A stretch of DNA of 64,000 bases from Acholoe squamosa (lineage: Eukaryota > Annelida > Polychaeta > Phyllodocida > Polynoidae), in contig OX439047.1 in the NCBI GenBank assembly GCA_949317995.1, forward strand, positions 33,704,950 through 33,768,949, given 5' to 3'. The position numbers and the translations under genes are program-made. This document shows, piece after piece, positions 10,301-21,125 of this stretch (positions are counted from its first letter, which is position 1; each line of letters starts with the position of its first letter). Under the pieces are notes generated by a model that was not told the origin of the DNA, did no database searches, and saw only the letters and a list, made by a program, of their open reading frames with translations.

Positions 10301-13300
10301 GGCAGAGGTTGTCGTGGGGAAACACGATTAGTGTGACAAGTCTCCGACAGGAGTCAGTTATTCTTGATGTGGTAGTATGTTTTGAGAAGGAGAGGGGATG
10401 CTGTATATGGCGGGAAAATAGTTTCTGTATAATACACATCTAAGTACCTGGTCTGGTTGATGAGGATGGAAGGAAGTAAGACTCATGAGATAATGAGGGG
10501 GTAGGTCCACTGTATATGATATTACCATAACGGATAATGGGGAGACCTTTCAAGAAGAATAAAATCTATTGTGCCTTGGTTTCTAAGAGCCAGTAGGGCC
10601 TACTTACCTTTACTTCTAGGCATGTAAAGATAAAGTTAGACTGTAGCGGAAGTGCAGAGGACAGCCACACCCATAGGATGAAAACGATGTTTGATGTTCA
10701 TTGTTCCTCAGCTAGATTATGACTAATCTAATGCGTGAACCATAATACAGGAACAGGCATCAGGGAGGGGGCTGCTATTGTTGATGTCTGCACTTTCTAT
10801 TAAAGAGCTGGCATTGAAAAACACTTCACGACGAAGGTAGTTGCATCATAATATTGATTTATAAATCATAATTTCAGGAAAAAGGAAGCTTGTGGAGGTA
10901 CCATGAACTTCTATTGGACATTAGCTATAGATGACAAAGCAGAAAGAGTACAAAGATGGAAACTGTTGTCAACACTAAACAGTTTGCTGAGGAATTGAGC
11001 TAGGTAGCTTGATAGATGCAAGCCTTAAATGGTAGATTGCACACTTCAGGGAATCGTTGTTGGGAATTTGAATTGTAGAGTTGCACATTTTTAATGAAAT
11101 TCAGATATGCTTTCTAACTAAATCTGTTATATTGGCCCTGATTGGTGTTAAGATGCGACAGTCAAATTGTTTGATGTTTAAGAATTTTGAAACACTTCAT
11201 AGTTATGTGGCTTATAATGGAAAACTGAAGTAAACCAAAGTATAAAGTTATTTCATTTGTCCTTTTTTCTGTAGCTTCGCTTTGTCCACCTAGCGGTATA
11301 AATGATTTTAGGTCAGAATGGGATATTTCAAATGAAAGGTATAATTTGTACGAATTATTAGGTATAATTTGTATGAATTATTCAAAGTTGTTGCACAACA
11401 TGCATTTTGATACCCAATTATTTTAGCATAAATCATTGTGCAAATCTTGGCTGCTCCGAGATTATCAAAGTGTGAGAATTATTGGTTGACTAAACATATC
11501 TGTAGAAAACTGATCAATTCACATGAGTAACTTTGTCAGAAAAATAGACCTACTATAGAATGGGTACTTCTGGAAAGAGCAGATACTGCAGTCAGTGTAA
11601 TGGTTTTCTAGAAAGTTATGGATAATCACTTAATTCCATGCGTCATTTCTGAGATAATTGTTTCTAGATCCTTATTGACTGACACCACAGAGATGTAGAG
11701 GGGTCTCTCCCACTGGACACCATGCCTTTGCAAGTAGAGACAAGAGAGACCAAAAGACAAGCTCCTTAACTTTTCAATTGACACTGATTGGCGCTGCCAT
11801 CTACTGGAGGGATTTGATTTATAATTGCCACTGGTAGCTCCCCGCCCCTCCCCTCCCCACCTAGCCATTCTGATTAAATGCCAATTGCCGCTTTTCATTA
11901 AGACAGGGATTAATTAAAGTAGGAGGGATGCTAGGCCAATTTCTGGGAAGGGCTGGCCAGGGCGCCGTCCTGTTCAATCGATTGTCCTACCAGTGTTGTA
12001 ATTATGTCATAATTACTGTTGATGCAAAAAGTGTGGTTTGCTTGGACATAGGCCCCACAGACTACCCAGATTGCACATGTGTGACAATATTTGTTTAGGG
12101 GAATAGTGCCAACCACTGAGTGGTAAATGCAATATGGGTCTATTCCTTGAAATACAGTAACAGCAGTGAGGTAATAATCATATTATGCACAGGGTAAAAG
12201 ATAACACCATAAGATATACTTTTAATGTTCATTGCACTTACCTCTTGTATATAAGGTAATGGCTATGTTAACGTAGAAAGCCATCAATCAAGAAAAATAG
12301 AGGACCATTTGTGATAATGATTATCTCTCGTATATGATTTTTTCATGAGATGGTAGTCTGTTGTATATCAATGTTCCGTTGCTAATACCTGTCAATATGA
12401 AGACAGAAATGTGTGGGTGATACTTCACAAACCTAGATTCAGAAGTTATGATAATAATGTCAAATTCTCAGAGTAAAACTTTTAGGAAATAATAAAATTT
12501 CATCTGCATGTACATACCGACTGCACTGTCTTCCACTGAGTATAGGCTGCCGGGATATTGCCAATGAACTTCTTATTATGGTATTCATATACTGGGTAGA
12601 CATTTCATCATTTGAGAATCTAGGACCAACATTGCTGACCTATCCCCTAAAGGCTACAGGAAGCCCCAATATCCTCATTTCTTAGTTGCCATGAAGAACA
12701 AAATTAATGCAGTGCTGGTGTGTAGATTTGCCAGCACTGCATTGGTGCATCATTGATAGACTACACAACTGCCCACTTACACTGCTGACTTAAACCACTA
12801 ATTCTAAAGGCTGCAGGTTGCCCATAGTAGTAGCCCACAACTGCCTACTTAAACCCTTTAAAGGGGGGCTGGTATGGAAAATTAACAACATGGGTACCGA
12901 TTCAAACAGTGATCATAAAATTGCGGGAACCAGCGGAAAAATCGTGACACCCTGGTTGGTCAAGGGGTGATCACGTGACTTTTTAATGCGGGCATGCATT
13001 ACCATGCCAGGGCCCCTTTAAGGGACACACAATGCCTCTCATAATTAAGGACCAGGTAGAGAACTTTGGGCCAGTATTTTCACTGTTACATTCCTTTTTT
13101 TCCAAAGGTGATTCTTTTTTCTTCAAATATTCCTACTAGAACAAAACTTGTGATCCATTCTCAAAAGTCGTCAAAATAAAGTATTTCAGTATTTTACATA
13201 AATAATAATGTTCTCAAAATGTCTTCAGATATATTTACTTCAAGTAGATTATTATTCCAAATTGTATCAGAATGTTCCAATAAGCTTAGAGATTTTCACC

Positions 13301-13529
13301 ACTCTCCTGAAGGGCATTTATCAACAATGCTAATTAACACTGTTAATTGCAATGCTCTCCAGAGGGATATGTCTTTATGGCTCCATAAGTGTGTCACCAT
13401 GTTCCACTAGTAGCTGTGTCTACACAGTCAAATTGACATTTGGTTGCCACGGAAACCACAATTAGAAATCTTAAATTGCAAACTAAAGGGATTGAAACTT
13501 ATCAACGAGCATTTACTAGAGGAACTTAC

Positions 13530-13763
13530 TTTCTATTGGTGTCTTGCTGTACACAACTCGCCCTGTGTCCCTTGGCTCAAAATTCATACAAGAAGTGGTA
13601 GTTTGAAGACTACATTCAGAAACATTCTCCTGGTATGCTGCACCTCTACAGGAATTGTCACTATCGCAGGCCTCAAGGCAGCTCTTAAGGTTTGTATTTG
13701 GAATTGTTTGGGACGGAACCTGTCCACAGTCAGATAGACGGCGGTGGTATCTTCTTTAAAAAC
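13530..13763 (-). CDS. Exon 6: PAN/apple-like domain
   Basis: The frame reads DCGQVPSQTIPNTNLKSC, LEACDSDNSCRGAAYQ, SECSLQTTTSCMNF and ends RVVYSKTPIE before donor GTAAGTT (13529-13528), phase 1. The SLxxCLxxC....C....Y.....C.L pattern is that of PAN/apple modules. The nearest good acceptor (GATTTCCAG, next to 13763) gives a 234-bp phase 1-1 exon, but its second full codon is TAA. Either another acceptor is used or this exon is damaged. The domain sequence itself (about 13530-13735) is open. Confidence 0.68.
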
Positions 13764-16700
13764 CTGGAAATCAAACCGGAGAAAATAATTTTGCCTCGAA
13801 GTTGGACTCTATTATAATGACATACATGGTGCCCCTAGTAAAAATGTACAGAGGAGACTTCCTCTCACTTATTCCATCTCTAATAATACAAGGCTCATGC
13901 AGGCCAAGAAGGGTAGTACTTGATAAATTTCTGTTTCAATGGCTTAACGATGATTTAAGAGACAACGATATATATATAGTTGAAAATAATGGATAAGCAC
14001 TTCATAGCAGAATAGAATTAAATGTGCCTTATTGCTACCATCATTTTCTTAATAAATCAGCCTGCTGGTCAGTTTACTCACTTACCGTTAGAGTCACAAA
14101 ACTGAAGTCTTGGGCCTACAGTATGCAGAATCACATATTGGTGGTAATGTACAGTTTTGCAATACACCTCCCGTATTTCAGAATCTCGAATGTCTTCGAT
14201 TGTTGCACAAAAGGTTGCTGTCAGGGGGTCAAACTCTGAATTACCTCTATAAACACCACCATTGATATCGTGAACATCCCCATTTATGTCCTCAAATGTC
14301 GAGCTTGTCCTCACATATACATCATTCATGCCATGATTTGTGAGGAACAGGACATAATTAAAGTGATTAAAATGTCAGATAATGAAGGACATTTTCATGT
14401 ACATAATTTTGATTATAGGCAGTTTACAGATGATATGAATCAAGCGTATCCTGGCACTGGCAATTGTGATATATGAAAGTGCACCTGGTTTCATCTCAAT
14501 CAGGTCTGTGTTATAAAGCCTTGACTATGGGCAAAAATTTAATAGTTTTGTATAATTGCGTGTATGTAGGCCCTATGTATGTGTGCACGTATGTATGTAT
14601 GTATTTATGTATGTATGTATGTATGTATGTATGTATGTATGTATGTATGTATACCATTGAAATTTCAAGTCGAAATTTTTTTTTATATATAATAAGACTT
14701 ACTGTATTCATTTCTAAAGAACACCACGACATGTGCAATAGCTGTTGATTTTCCTAAATCCACCATAAACCAAGCGTCCATAATTAAAGCCAATAGACAT
14801 CTGCCAGAACCAGAGCCATCAGCCCACATCTCCTGATCAAGGTTACCATCAATGACCACAGATGGTGAGACAACAAGATTTGTACCTGATAGTGCAACCT
14901 GAGCCTCATCAGGTGATTCATCCGTGTTATCTTCCCAAGAGCCAGGTTTGTAAGATCTAATCAGAAAAGTAGTACCGGGTATACAGAAATTCATCACATG
15001 TACAACTGACTTCGATTTTATTGAGGAAGGATTTGGGTAATTACCTCACTTAGTGCCCACACTCTCAGCCCCAATTGTATAAAGAGCACTGTAGTAGCTA
15101 CAGCACAACCCATGTTAGGCCATTGGATTTATACGTACAGCAGCTACAGCTGTATTCCAGAAATAGAAGCACTCCCTGGTCGCGGTCTGACAGTGCACCT
15201 GTTGAATATTTTCACATATGAGAACTTACTTTCTAAGATGGGATACTGTACTACATCTCCTGTTGTCGAGTCTGAATGCAATAATAATGCTCTTAATTTT
15301 GAGCACACTTACCAATGAACTGGTAGACTATGATCTCAGATATTGTTAGCCTCTTATCATTCCCATTAGCACTCGCTTTCACAAATCTGCCAGTAAATGT
15401 AGGCTCAAATACTGCTACTCTATGTTCTGCCCTTCTAATAGACCAACCAAAAAGAGGTAGAAGGCATCTTGTTTGGCCATCTATAGAAACAAAGACACAT
15501 ATCTCAAGGTCAGTATACTGGTTCCCTGTTAAATGAATAAAAGGTACAGTGCAAATAAGTCATAATAAATGTTTCTTTTATTTCGGCTGCAGGACAACTT
15601 GTAGCAATTGATTTTGTTTCAGGCAAGCAACTCCTTCATGTTTCCCAAGGCTGGACATTTAGTTTTAATGACATAGAATGTAGGAGAACGGGCCATACAG
15701 GTGAAATAGGGCTACCAGTGGCTTATTTCAATATCCCTGACAACAACAAAGGCTTCAAATATTCATTAGCCACCATGTTGTCGTCAGGGATGTTGAGAAA
15801 CACCCCTAGGATCTACCACAATGCCAGGATTTAGAACGGTTGTTTATCTTATCAAGGATGAAGGAATGAAAGAATGTACATAGTACATGTCTGTATACAT
15901 TGTAAGTGGTAAAAATGTTCTCTACTTTTAGTCTCAGTGCTTAATTTACATACATCATAATGCTCTTTGAGTAATGTAGCAGCCAACATTTCTACTTTCT
16001 CAGCGCTACCATGATCTTGCTTTGCACAAGCCATGCAAAATAGATTGGTGAGATGAGCAATTAATCAGGGCTAAAAGGCAGCCTATGCCCTAGTTTCCTA
16101 AAGAAAAATTGTGAATTCCCTCTCCACAAGCCAAATTATACTTATCGCATTCATATTTGCAAAAACACACTCATCAGTTTCATTCAGTTATCAATAGTGA
16201 TTATAAATGTTGAAACTAGAGTGTGGTCTTTATGGTAATTTCATGTGGTATTATATTCGTATTGTCGCCCATGTCAGTTGTATATGTAGAAATTATAAGT
16301 GTTACAACACTGATAGCTGTTACAATGACACTTAGCAGTCACCTATCCAACTGTTAACTGTAACAAAAAATGCTAAGTGCTATTATAACAGTTAGCAGTG
16401 TTGTAACTCTTAGCACTTCTACACCACTCTTCCCTTATTTTGCTACTCCCTTACTTTTTCATTTCCATGCTACTCCTCTCCTCCAATGCCTCTTATCCCC
16501 CTACATCTCACTGATACCCTTGGTGTCTACCCTCCTTCATTGCCTCAGGCTATTTTTACACTTGACAGCTAAAACCCCTCCTACTCTTTACAACCATGTA
16601 TGGTATTTGTGCAGAATCACTCAGGGACATAGGTATGTCTATACAGTGGCCCACGTTTGATTCAATAAAACACAACCACATTTACTTTCATACAAAAATA

Positions 16701-17479
16701 AAGATTATGATAGTCAGGTCCTCTACTAAGCACTTTGTGAATGTGATTAACCTGCACTGGGTATTTTTTGGTGTTACAGATTGCATTTATTGTGACAGAT
16801 GGCAATTCCATGTCCATTCAGAAGATGACCTGAGTTTTGTTACAGTTAGCAGCAATTGTAACACATAGCAGTTGGATGCTTGTAACACATAGCAATTTTT
16901 TTGTTACAGTTAGCAGTTGGATAAGTGACTGCTAAGTGGTATTATAACAGTTAGCATTGTTGTAACACTTAGCAGTTCTACAGTATATCACTTGTATGTG
17001 GCTGGTTGGCAGAATTGAAAAGGGCCCAGCGTTATGTGAATCTTTTGCCAATGAAAGAACTTTCAATAAAAAAATTAAATCAATGTTTAATGCAACTTAC
17101 AAAGCGTTCCATCATAGGTATTTATGACAACCACAGTAGCGATTGACACCTGTGTCAATAGATCTACCATGATCCAAGGTGAGGTTGATATCTGTGTCAG
17201 TAGACAAGATGCAGCATAATGACCCTGGTTACCATCTGTTATCAAAGATAGGTCTCCTTTGTCTACACTGCTAGCTGTAACTGGTTTCCCAAGTGCCACA
17301 TTATAATCACCTGCCGGTTGTTGGAGAGAAATGTAATAAGTAATCAGAGGCTTTAAAAATCCAACTATTTATCTTAGACAATATTAAAATGATGACACAA
17401 TTTTTTAGAACTTACCCCTGGACTTGCTATACATCATCATGGAAATCAACAATGCAAAGTGAAGCTTCAGAATGCCCAT
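13530..17479 (-). CDS. Secreted FTP (F-type lectin-like)/PAN gene, partial model
   Basis: Exons on the minus strand are: signal peptide (17416-17479), FTP domain 1 in two exons (17101-17310, 15313-15525), FTP domain 2 in two exons (14703-14956, about 14086-14330) and a PAN/apple-like exon (13530 to about 13763). All six have GTAAGT-type donors. The borders of exons 1-3 and the donors of exons 4-6 are phase 1, which suits shuffled extracellular modules. FTP domains are beta-sandwich carbohydrate-binding folds of secreted lectins, and PAN domains bind proteins or sugars. The likely product is therefore an extracellular recognition protein. Against function: a 1-bp loss in exon 4, an unclear start for exon 5, and a possible stop at the start of the PAN exon. 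Further 3' exons are not identified. Confidence 0.72.
14086..14330 (-). CDS. Exon 5: probable C-terminal half of FTP domain 2
   Basis: The frame reads DVYVRTSSTFEDINGD..., FCATIEDIRDSE, then HYHQYVILHTVGPRLQFCDSN before the donor GTAAGTGAG (14085-14084), leaving in phase 1. QYV....LQFC is a plausible FTP C-terminus. The acceptor is uncertain; no strong polypyrimidine-AG is present, so the start is approximate. Confidence 0.55.
14589..14652. repeat. (GTAT)n microsatellite
   Basis: About 16 tetranucleotide units in the intron next to FTP exon 4. A shorter related run is at 34,672-34,710 at the same place in copy B. Confidence 0.97.
14703..14956 (-). pseudogene. Exon 4: N-terminal half of FTP domain 2, 1-bp deletion
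   Basis: Acceptor CTTTTCTGATTAG next to 14956; donor GTAAGT at 14702-14701. Phase 1 entry gives LTNLALGKITRM, the FTP start, but the rest of the domain (VVIDGNLDQEMW, CLLALIMDAWFMVDLGK, HVVVFFRN) lies in another frame. Length is 254 bp, where a phase 1-1 exon needs a multiple of three. The paralogous exon at 34.8-35.0 kb has one more base near position 14,915 and reads through. So this copy lost one base, or the assembly has an error there. Confidence 0.8.
15313..15525 (-). CDS. Exon 3: C-terminal half of FTP domain 1
   Basis: Acceptor TTCATTTAACAG next to 15525; donor GTAAGT after 15313; 213 bp, phase 1-1. The translation is open throughout: NQYTDLEICVFVS..., a Cys, ...HRVAVFEPTFTGRFVKASANG, then LTISEIIVYQF. 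GRFVK...L.(L)SE.(E)VY is the usual end of an FTP domain. It carries no ATG, so a simple ORF search misses it. The 1575-bp intron before it holds a TIR element. Confidence 0.82.
15560..16280. other. Intron sequence without recognised features
   Basis: Part of the 1.6-kb intron between FTP exons 2 and 3. No ORF or repeat with a clear identity. Confidence 0.5.
16283..16990. mobile_element. Intronic TIR element with GTTAGCAGT-type subrepeats
   Basis: TAAGTGTTACAACACTGATA at 16296 is mirrored by the sequence ending TGTAACACTTA at 16971. Inverted similarity covers about 80-90 bases, including CACTTAGCAGTCAC.TATCCAACTG and CTGTAACAAAAAA. TGTAGAA/TTCTACA lies outside on both sides, so the ends may reach 16283 and 16990. 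No transposase is present. It sits in the second intron of the FTP/PAN gene. Confidence 0.75.
17101..17310 (-). CDS. Exon 2: N-terminal half of FTP domain 1
   Basis: Acceptor CCGGCAG at 17311-17312; donor GTAAGT at 17100-17099; 210 bp; phase 1 on both sides. It encodes YNVALGKPVTASS, then a DGN motif, then CLLTQ and PWIMVDLLTQVSIATVVVINTYD. This is the FTP/F5-8C-like pattern (N.A.GK...SS...DGN....C..T....PWW.VDL....I..V...NR.D). The Arg of the fucose-binding NRxD motif is Thr here and the second Trp of PWW is Ile, so fucose binding by the classical site is doubtful. Confidence 0.82.
17416..17479 (-). CDS. Exon 1: signal peptide of the FTP/PAN gene
   Basis: The ATG at 17479 opens MGILKLHFALLISMMMYSKSR, a short Lys-plus-hydrophobic signal peptide. 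The exon ends at 17416 with one base of a split codon before GTAAGT (donor at 17415-17414). Joined to exon 2 it reads ...SKSRGDYNVALGKP, with the split codon restored as Gly. Intron 1 is 105 bp. Codons upstream of this ATG stay open for some distance, so an upstream start is possible but less like a signal peptide. Confidence 0.75.
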
Positions 17480-17655
17480 ACTAATTCTATCAATATTTAA
17501 ATGTTCAAAGGAAAAATAATTCATATTTTCCCACACTTGAGATGACAATGTAGGGAGAAGTAGCACTTGAGTCTGTATGAGACATCTTGTGTATGCACAC
17601 CTCGTGATGTCCACGGTGCCATTGATCCCCAGACATTTATCATCTATATCTCTAA

Positions 17656-17966
17656 GGGAGTGGTCATTATTTATCAACGGGGGGGGGGTGGGTTTGAGGG
17701 GGGGGGCGTAAAATTTTCAGACCCCTCCCGAGGGGGGGTTAAAAAAATTTTGAACCCTCTTGAGGGGGGGCTAAAAAATTCACCCTCTTTTTAGCAAAAA
17801 AGCCCGTGCGCTACTATAGATCAAAGAGGGGCGCGAAAACTCTCCGCCCCTCCGGTGTAGGGGGGCGCAAAAAATTTTGACTACCGTCGAGGGGGGGCAT
17901 AAAAGATTTCCGCGCATCCGCGCGAAAACCCACCACCCCCCCTGTTGATAAATAATGACCACTCCC
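17656..17966. mobile_element. Harbinger-like MITE, copy 1
   Basis: 311 bp with terminal inverted repeats GGGAGTGGTCATTATTTATC and flanking TAA on both sides (17653-17655, 17967-17969). Three-base TWA duplications with GGG ends are typical of PIF/Harbinger elements. Inside are blocks of G/C runs alternating with AAAATTTT. The flanks continue as a repeat also found, without the insertion, at about 38,140-38,260, which supports the ends. Confidence 0.85.
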
Positions 17967-17999
17967 TAATGAATACTTTACATGAATAACTGATTAGTT

Positions 18000-18650
18000 A
18001 CAGTAGTTTTGGCAGAACATCCCTATTATGATAGCACAACCCCTGTGTCTGGCTTGCCCTTAACTATTAGTGCTGAAAGTTTTATACCTTATACGTGAAT
18101 ACAAACACCCATACTACCCCTGGTCAATTGGTGCAATGTTTAAGGTGGGTCACTCCCATGCACTAAAAGTAACTAAATCTTCACCAAATTTCCACCACAC
18201 GTCCCAAATCAATTCTACATTTTGGTGTTATGAAGAAAACATGTGTCCAATAATACCTCATAGTGATTATTGCCATATATTCCCACAGGGGAAGCCCTCT
18301 CTATGTTGTAGTTTGTCTCCTCACACTAGGGTGAAACACCACTCCTCACTCCACAACCAACCAACTGTTGATTCATTTCAAATGTAGCTCCACTGTGTAC
18401 AGAATCTACCAAAATATGCTTTGAATGTCATAATAGAGTAACTAAATCTTTGGATAACTCTCCTAAAATAAGATTTTTATTTTTTTTTTCTTCCAGGAAA
18501 ATGTATTCTGAATATAGGGTCCCAGGCATCTTTCTATCTTTTTGGTCACTTGAAATAAAAAAATTAGGAACTGATTAATTTATCCACATTCACAAAACCA
18601 CAAAATTCTGATGACTTTCAGTAAAGAGTAGCAACCAACCTTAACCATAG
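18000..18650. other. No gene seen
   Basis: The first 60 bases match the 38.2-kb repeat. The remainder has only short ORFs. Confidence 0.5.
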
Positions 18651-21045
18651 TGGTCATAGGGAAACACGATTAGGCCACTCAAAAGAAAAACTGGCTTCTC
18701 ATCACACGCATCATAAAATTGTGTTTTGAATAATTTTTCTTTTTTCTTTTTTTACATATTTTTAGTCAAAAACCATGGTAATCATGGTTTTTTTCAGGGG
18801 TTGGTGATGAGTGGCCTTAGTGTGCCAACTCTCCAGCAGGAGTCAGTTATTCTTGATGTGGTAGTATGTTTTGAGAAGGGGAGGGGATTTTGTAAATGGC
18901 TGATTATAGTTTCTGTATAATACACATCTAAGCACCTGATCTGGTTGATGATAGTGGAAGGGAGTAAGAATTATGAGATAATGAGGGAGTAGGTCCATTG
19001 TATATGATATGACTATAACAGATAATGGGGAGACCTTTCAAGAAGAATAAAATCTATTGTGCCTTGGTTTCCAAGAGCCAGTAGGGCCTACCTACATTTA
19101 CTTCTAGGCAAGTGAAGATAAGGTTCGGCTGTAGCACAAGTGCAGAGGGCAGACACACCCATAGCTTGATAATGATGTATGATGTTCCTTCAGAATTGTT
19201 CCTCAGCCAGATTATGACTGATCTAACGTGCAGACCCTGATATAGGAATGCACATCAGGGAGGGGGATGCTGTTGTTGATGTCTACACTTTGTATTGAAG
19301 AGGTGGCATTGAAAAACGCTTCATGACGAATGCATTTGCATTAAAGTATCGACTTAGTAATCATTGAATTAGGAAAAAGGAAGCTTGTGGAGGTACCCTA
19401 AACTACTATTGGACACTAGGTAGATGACAAAGCAGAAAGACAACAAAGAAGGAAAATGTTGTCAGTAACTAAACAGATAAAAAGTGATTTATATGTTGTT
19501 TAGATTTGACATCCAAATGCCAACTTGCCAAGCTTTCTGCAGGTTGTCCCCAACGCAATACAAGGGATTTCAATCTCTATTAGGTTTCCACTAGGCTACA
19601 ATTGCCAAATTGTCAATTTGGATGTAGCTCTTTGAAATGCAACATGCAATTCCTATTCTTATCTCAGACTGGTTTGGTTACTGAGAAAAGAAGTTAGCTA
19701 GTTTGATAGATGCAACCCTTAAATGATTACACACTTCAGGAAATTGTTGTTAAGTATTTGAATTGTAGAGTTGCATATCATAATGCAATTCAAATTTGGT
19801 TTCAACTGAATCTGTCATATCAGTCCTGATTGGTGTTAAGAGAGTCAAAATTATTTGATGTTTAAATCATTGTGAAACTCTAGGCTGCTCTGAGATTATC
19901 AAAGTGTGGGAATTAAAGGTTTACTAAAAATAGCTGTAGAAAACTAATTTATAAGAAATTTTGTCAGAGGAATAGACCTAATATAGGAGGGGTACTTCTG
20001 GGAAGAGCAGATAGTACAGTCAATTCAATAGTTTTCTAGAATGTTATGGATAATCCTTTAATCCCATGCATTATTTCTGAGATAATTGTTTCTAGATCCT
20101 TATTGACTGACACCACAGAGATGTAGAGGAGTCTCTCCCACTGGACACGCTGCCTTTGCAAATAGAGACAAGAGAGACCAAAAGACAAGCTCCTTAACTT
20201 TTCAATTGACGATGATTGGCACTGCCATCTACTGAAGGGATTCAGCATTAATTTGATTTATAATTGCCACTGGTAGTTCCCCGCCCCTCCCCTCCCCACC
20301 AGCCATTCTGATTAAATGCCAATTCCCGCTTTTCATTAAGACAGGGATTAATTAAAGTAGGAGGGATGCTAGGCCAATTTCTGGGAAGGGCTGGCCAGGG
20401 TGACGTCCTGTTTAATCGATTGTCCAACCAGTGTTGTAATTATGTTGTAATTACTGTTGATGCAAAAAGTGTGGTAGCTAATGTTTGCTTGGACATAGGC
20501 CCCACAGACTGAGATTGCACATGTGTGACAATATATGATTAGGAGTATAATGCCAACCACAGAATGGTAAATGCAATATGGGTCGTTTCCTCAAAATACA
20601 GTAACAGCAGTAAGGTAATAATTACATTATGCACCGAGACAAAGATAACACCATAAGATATACTTTTAATGTTCATTGCATTTACCTCTAGTATATAAGG
20701 AAAGGACTATGATAACGTAGAATGCCATCAACCAACCAATTTAGAGGACTATTTGTGATAATGATTATCTTTTTTTTCAGCATACAAACGACTGTGTGAG
20801 CCCCAGCTGCATGTAAAAAGCCATGGTTTTGCAGCATTTAATGGATTATTTCACCATTATCTCACGATTCTGGCCTCTACAGTGCTTTTTTGGTCATAAC
20901 CGCGGATCATTATCCAGCCATAACGCACTCTGAGACCTTTTCTTCATCTTTAAGAAGATGCTGGTTTCAATCTGGACATGTTAATAAATTGACGAAGCAT
21001 ACAAAGTCAACTATGTCATAGTTTTCCAGTTAAAACCATTTAGGG

Positions 21046-21125
21046 TTCAATGGGGATACGATCCCTGGCTGCTGTGGCAGGAGACGAGCTCGCTGTCCAT
21101 TATACCAAGCCAACCGCTGCTAGAA
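21046..21125 (-). repeat. tRNA-like/SINE-head sequence, once per 1480-bp unit
   Basis: On the minus strand GGCTTGGTATAATGGAC resembles an A box, and CAGGGATCGTATCCCC, about 40 bases further, resembles a B box. This is the layout of an RNA polymerase III promoter in a tRNA or tRNA-derived SINE. A standard cloverleaf is not convincing, so a SINE head is more likely than a working tRNA. Further copies lie 1480, 2960, 4440 and 5920 bases downstream. Confidence 0.4.

Larger units (their letters stand above)
10300..15010. repeat. Segmental duplication, copy A
   Basis: From about 10,306 (GGGGAAACACGATTAG, GGAGTCAGTTATTCTTGATG) to about 15,000, blocks of this segment recur in the same order and orientation in 18,650-20,770 and 30,800-35,030. 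Shared markers include the GAGATGTAGAGG..TCTCTCCCACTGGACAC stretch (11,690 and 20,118), the PAN exon (13.5 and 32.4 kb), the GTAT microsatellite and the FTP exon (14.7 and 34.8 kb). Confidence 0.85.

Noticed and set aside
12520-12640. Possible extra exon of the lectin-like gene before a GTATGT donor
   Set aside because: A duplicated counterpart exists near 30,880, but no frame is shared convincingly and no domain is recognisable.
14473-14748. Tyr/His/Val/Cys repeat frames
   Set aside because: They come from the GTAT microsatellite.
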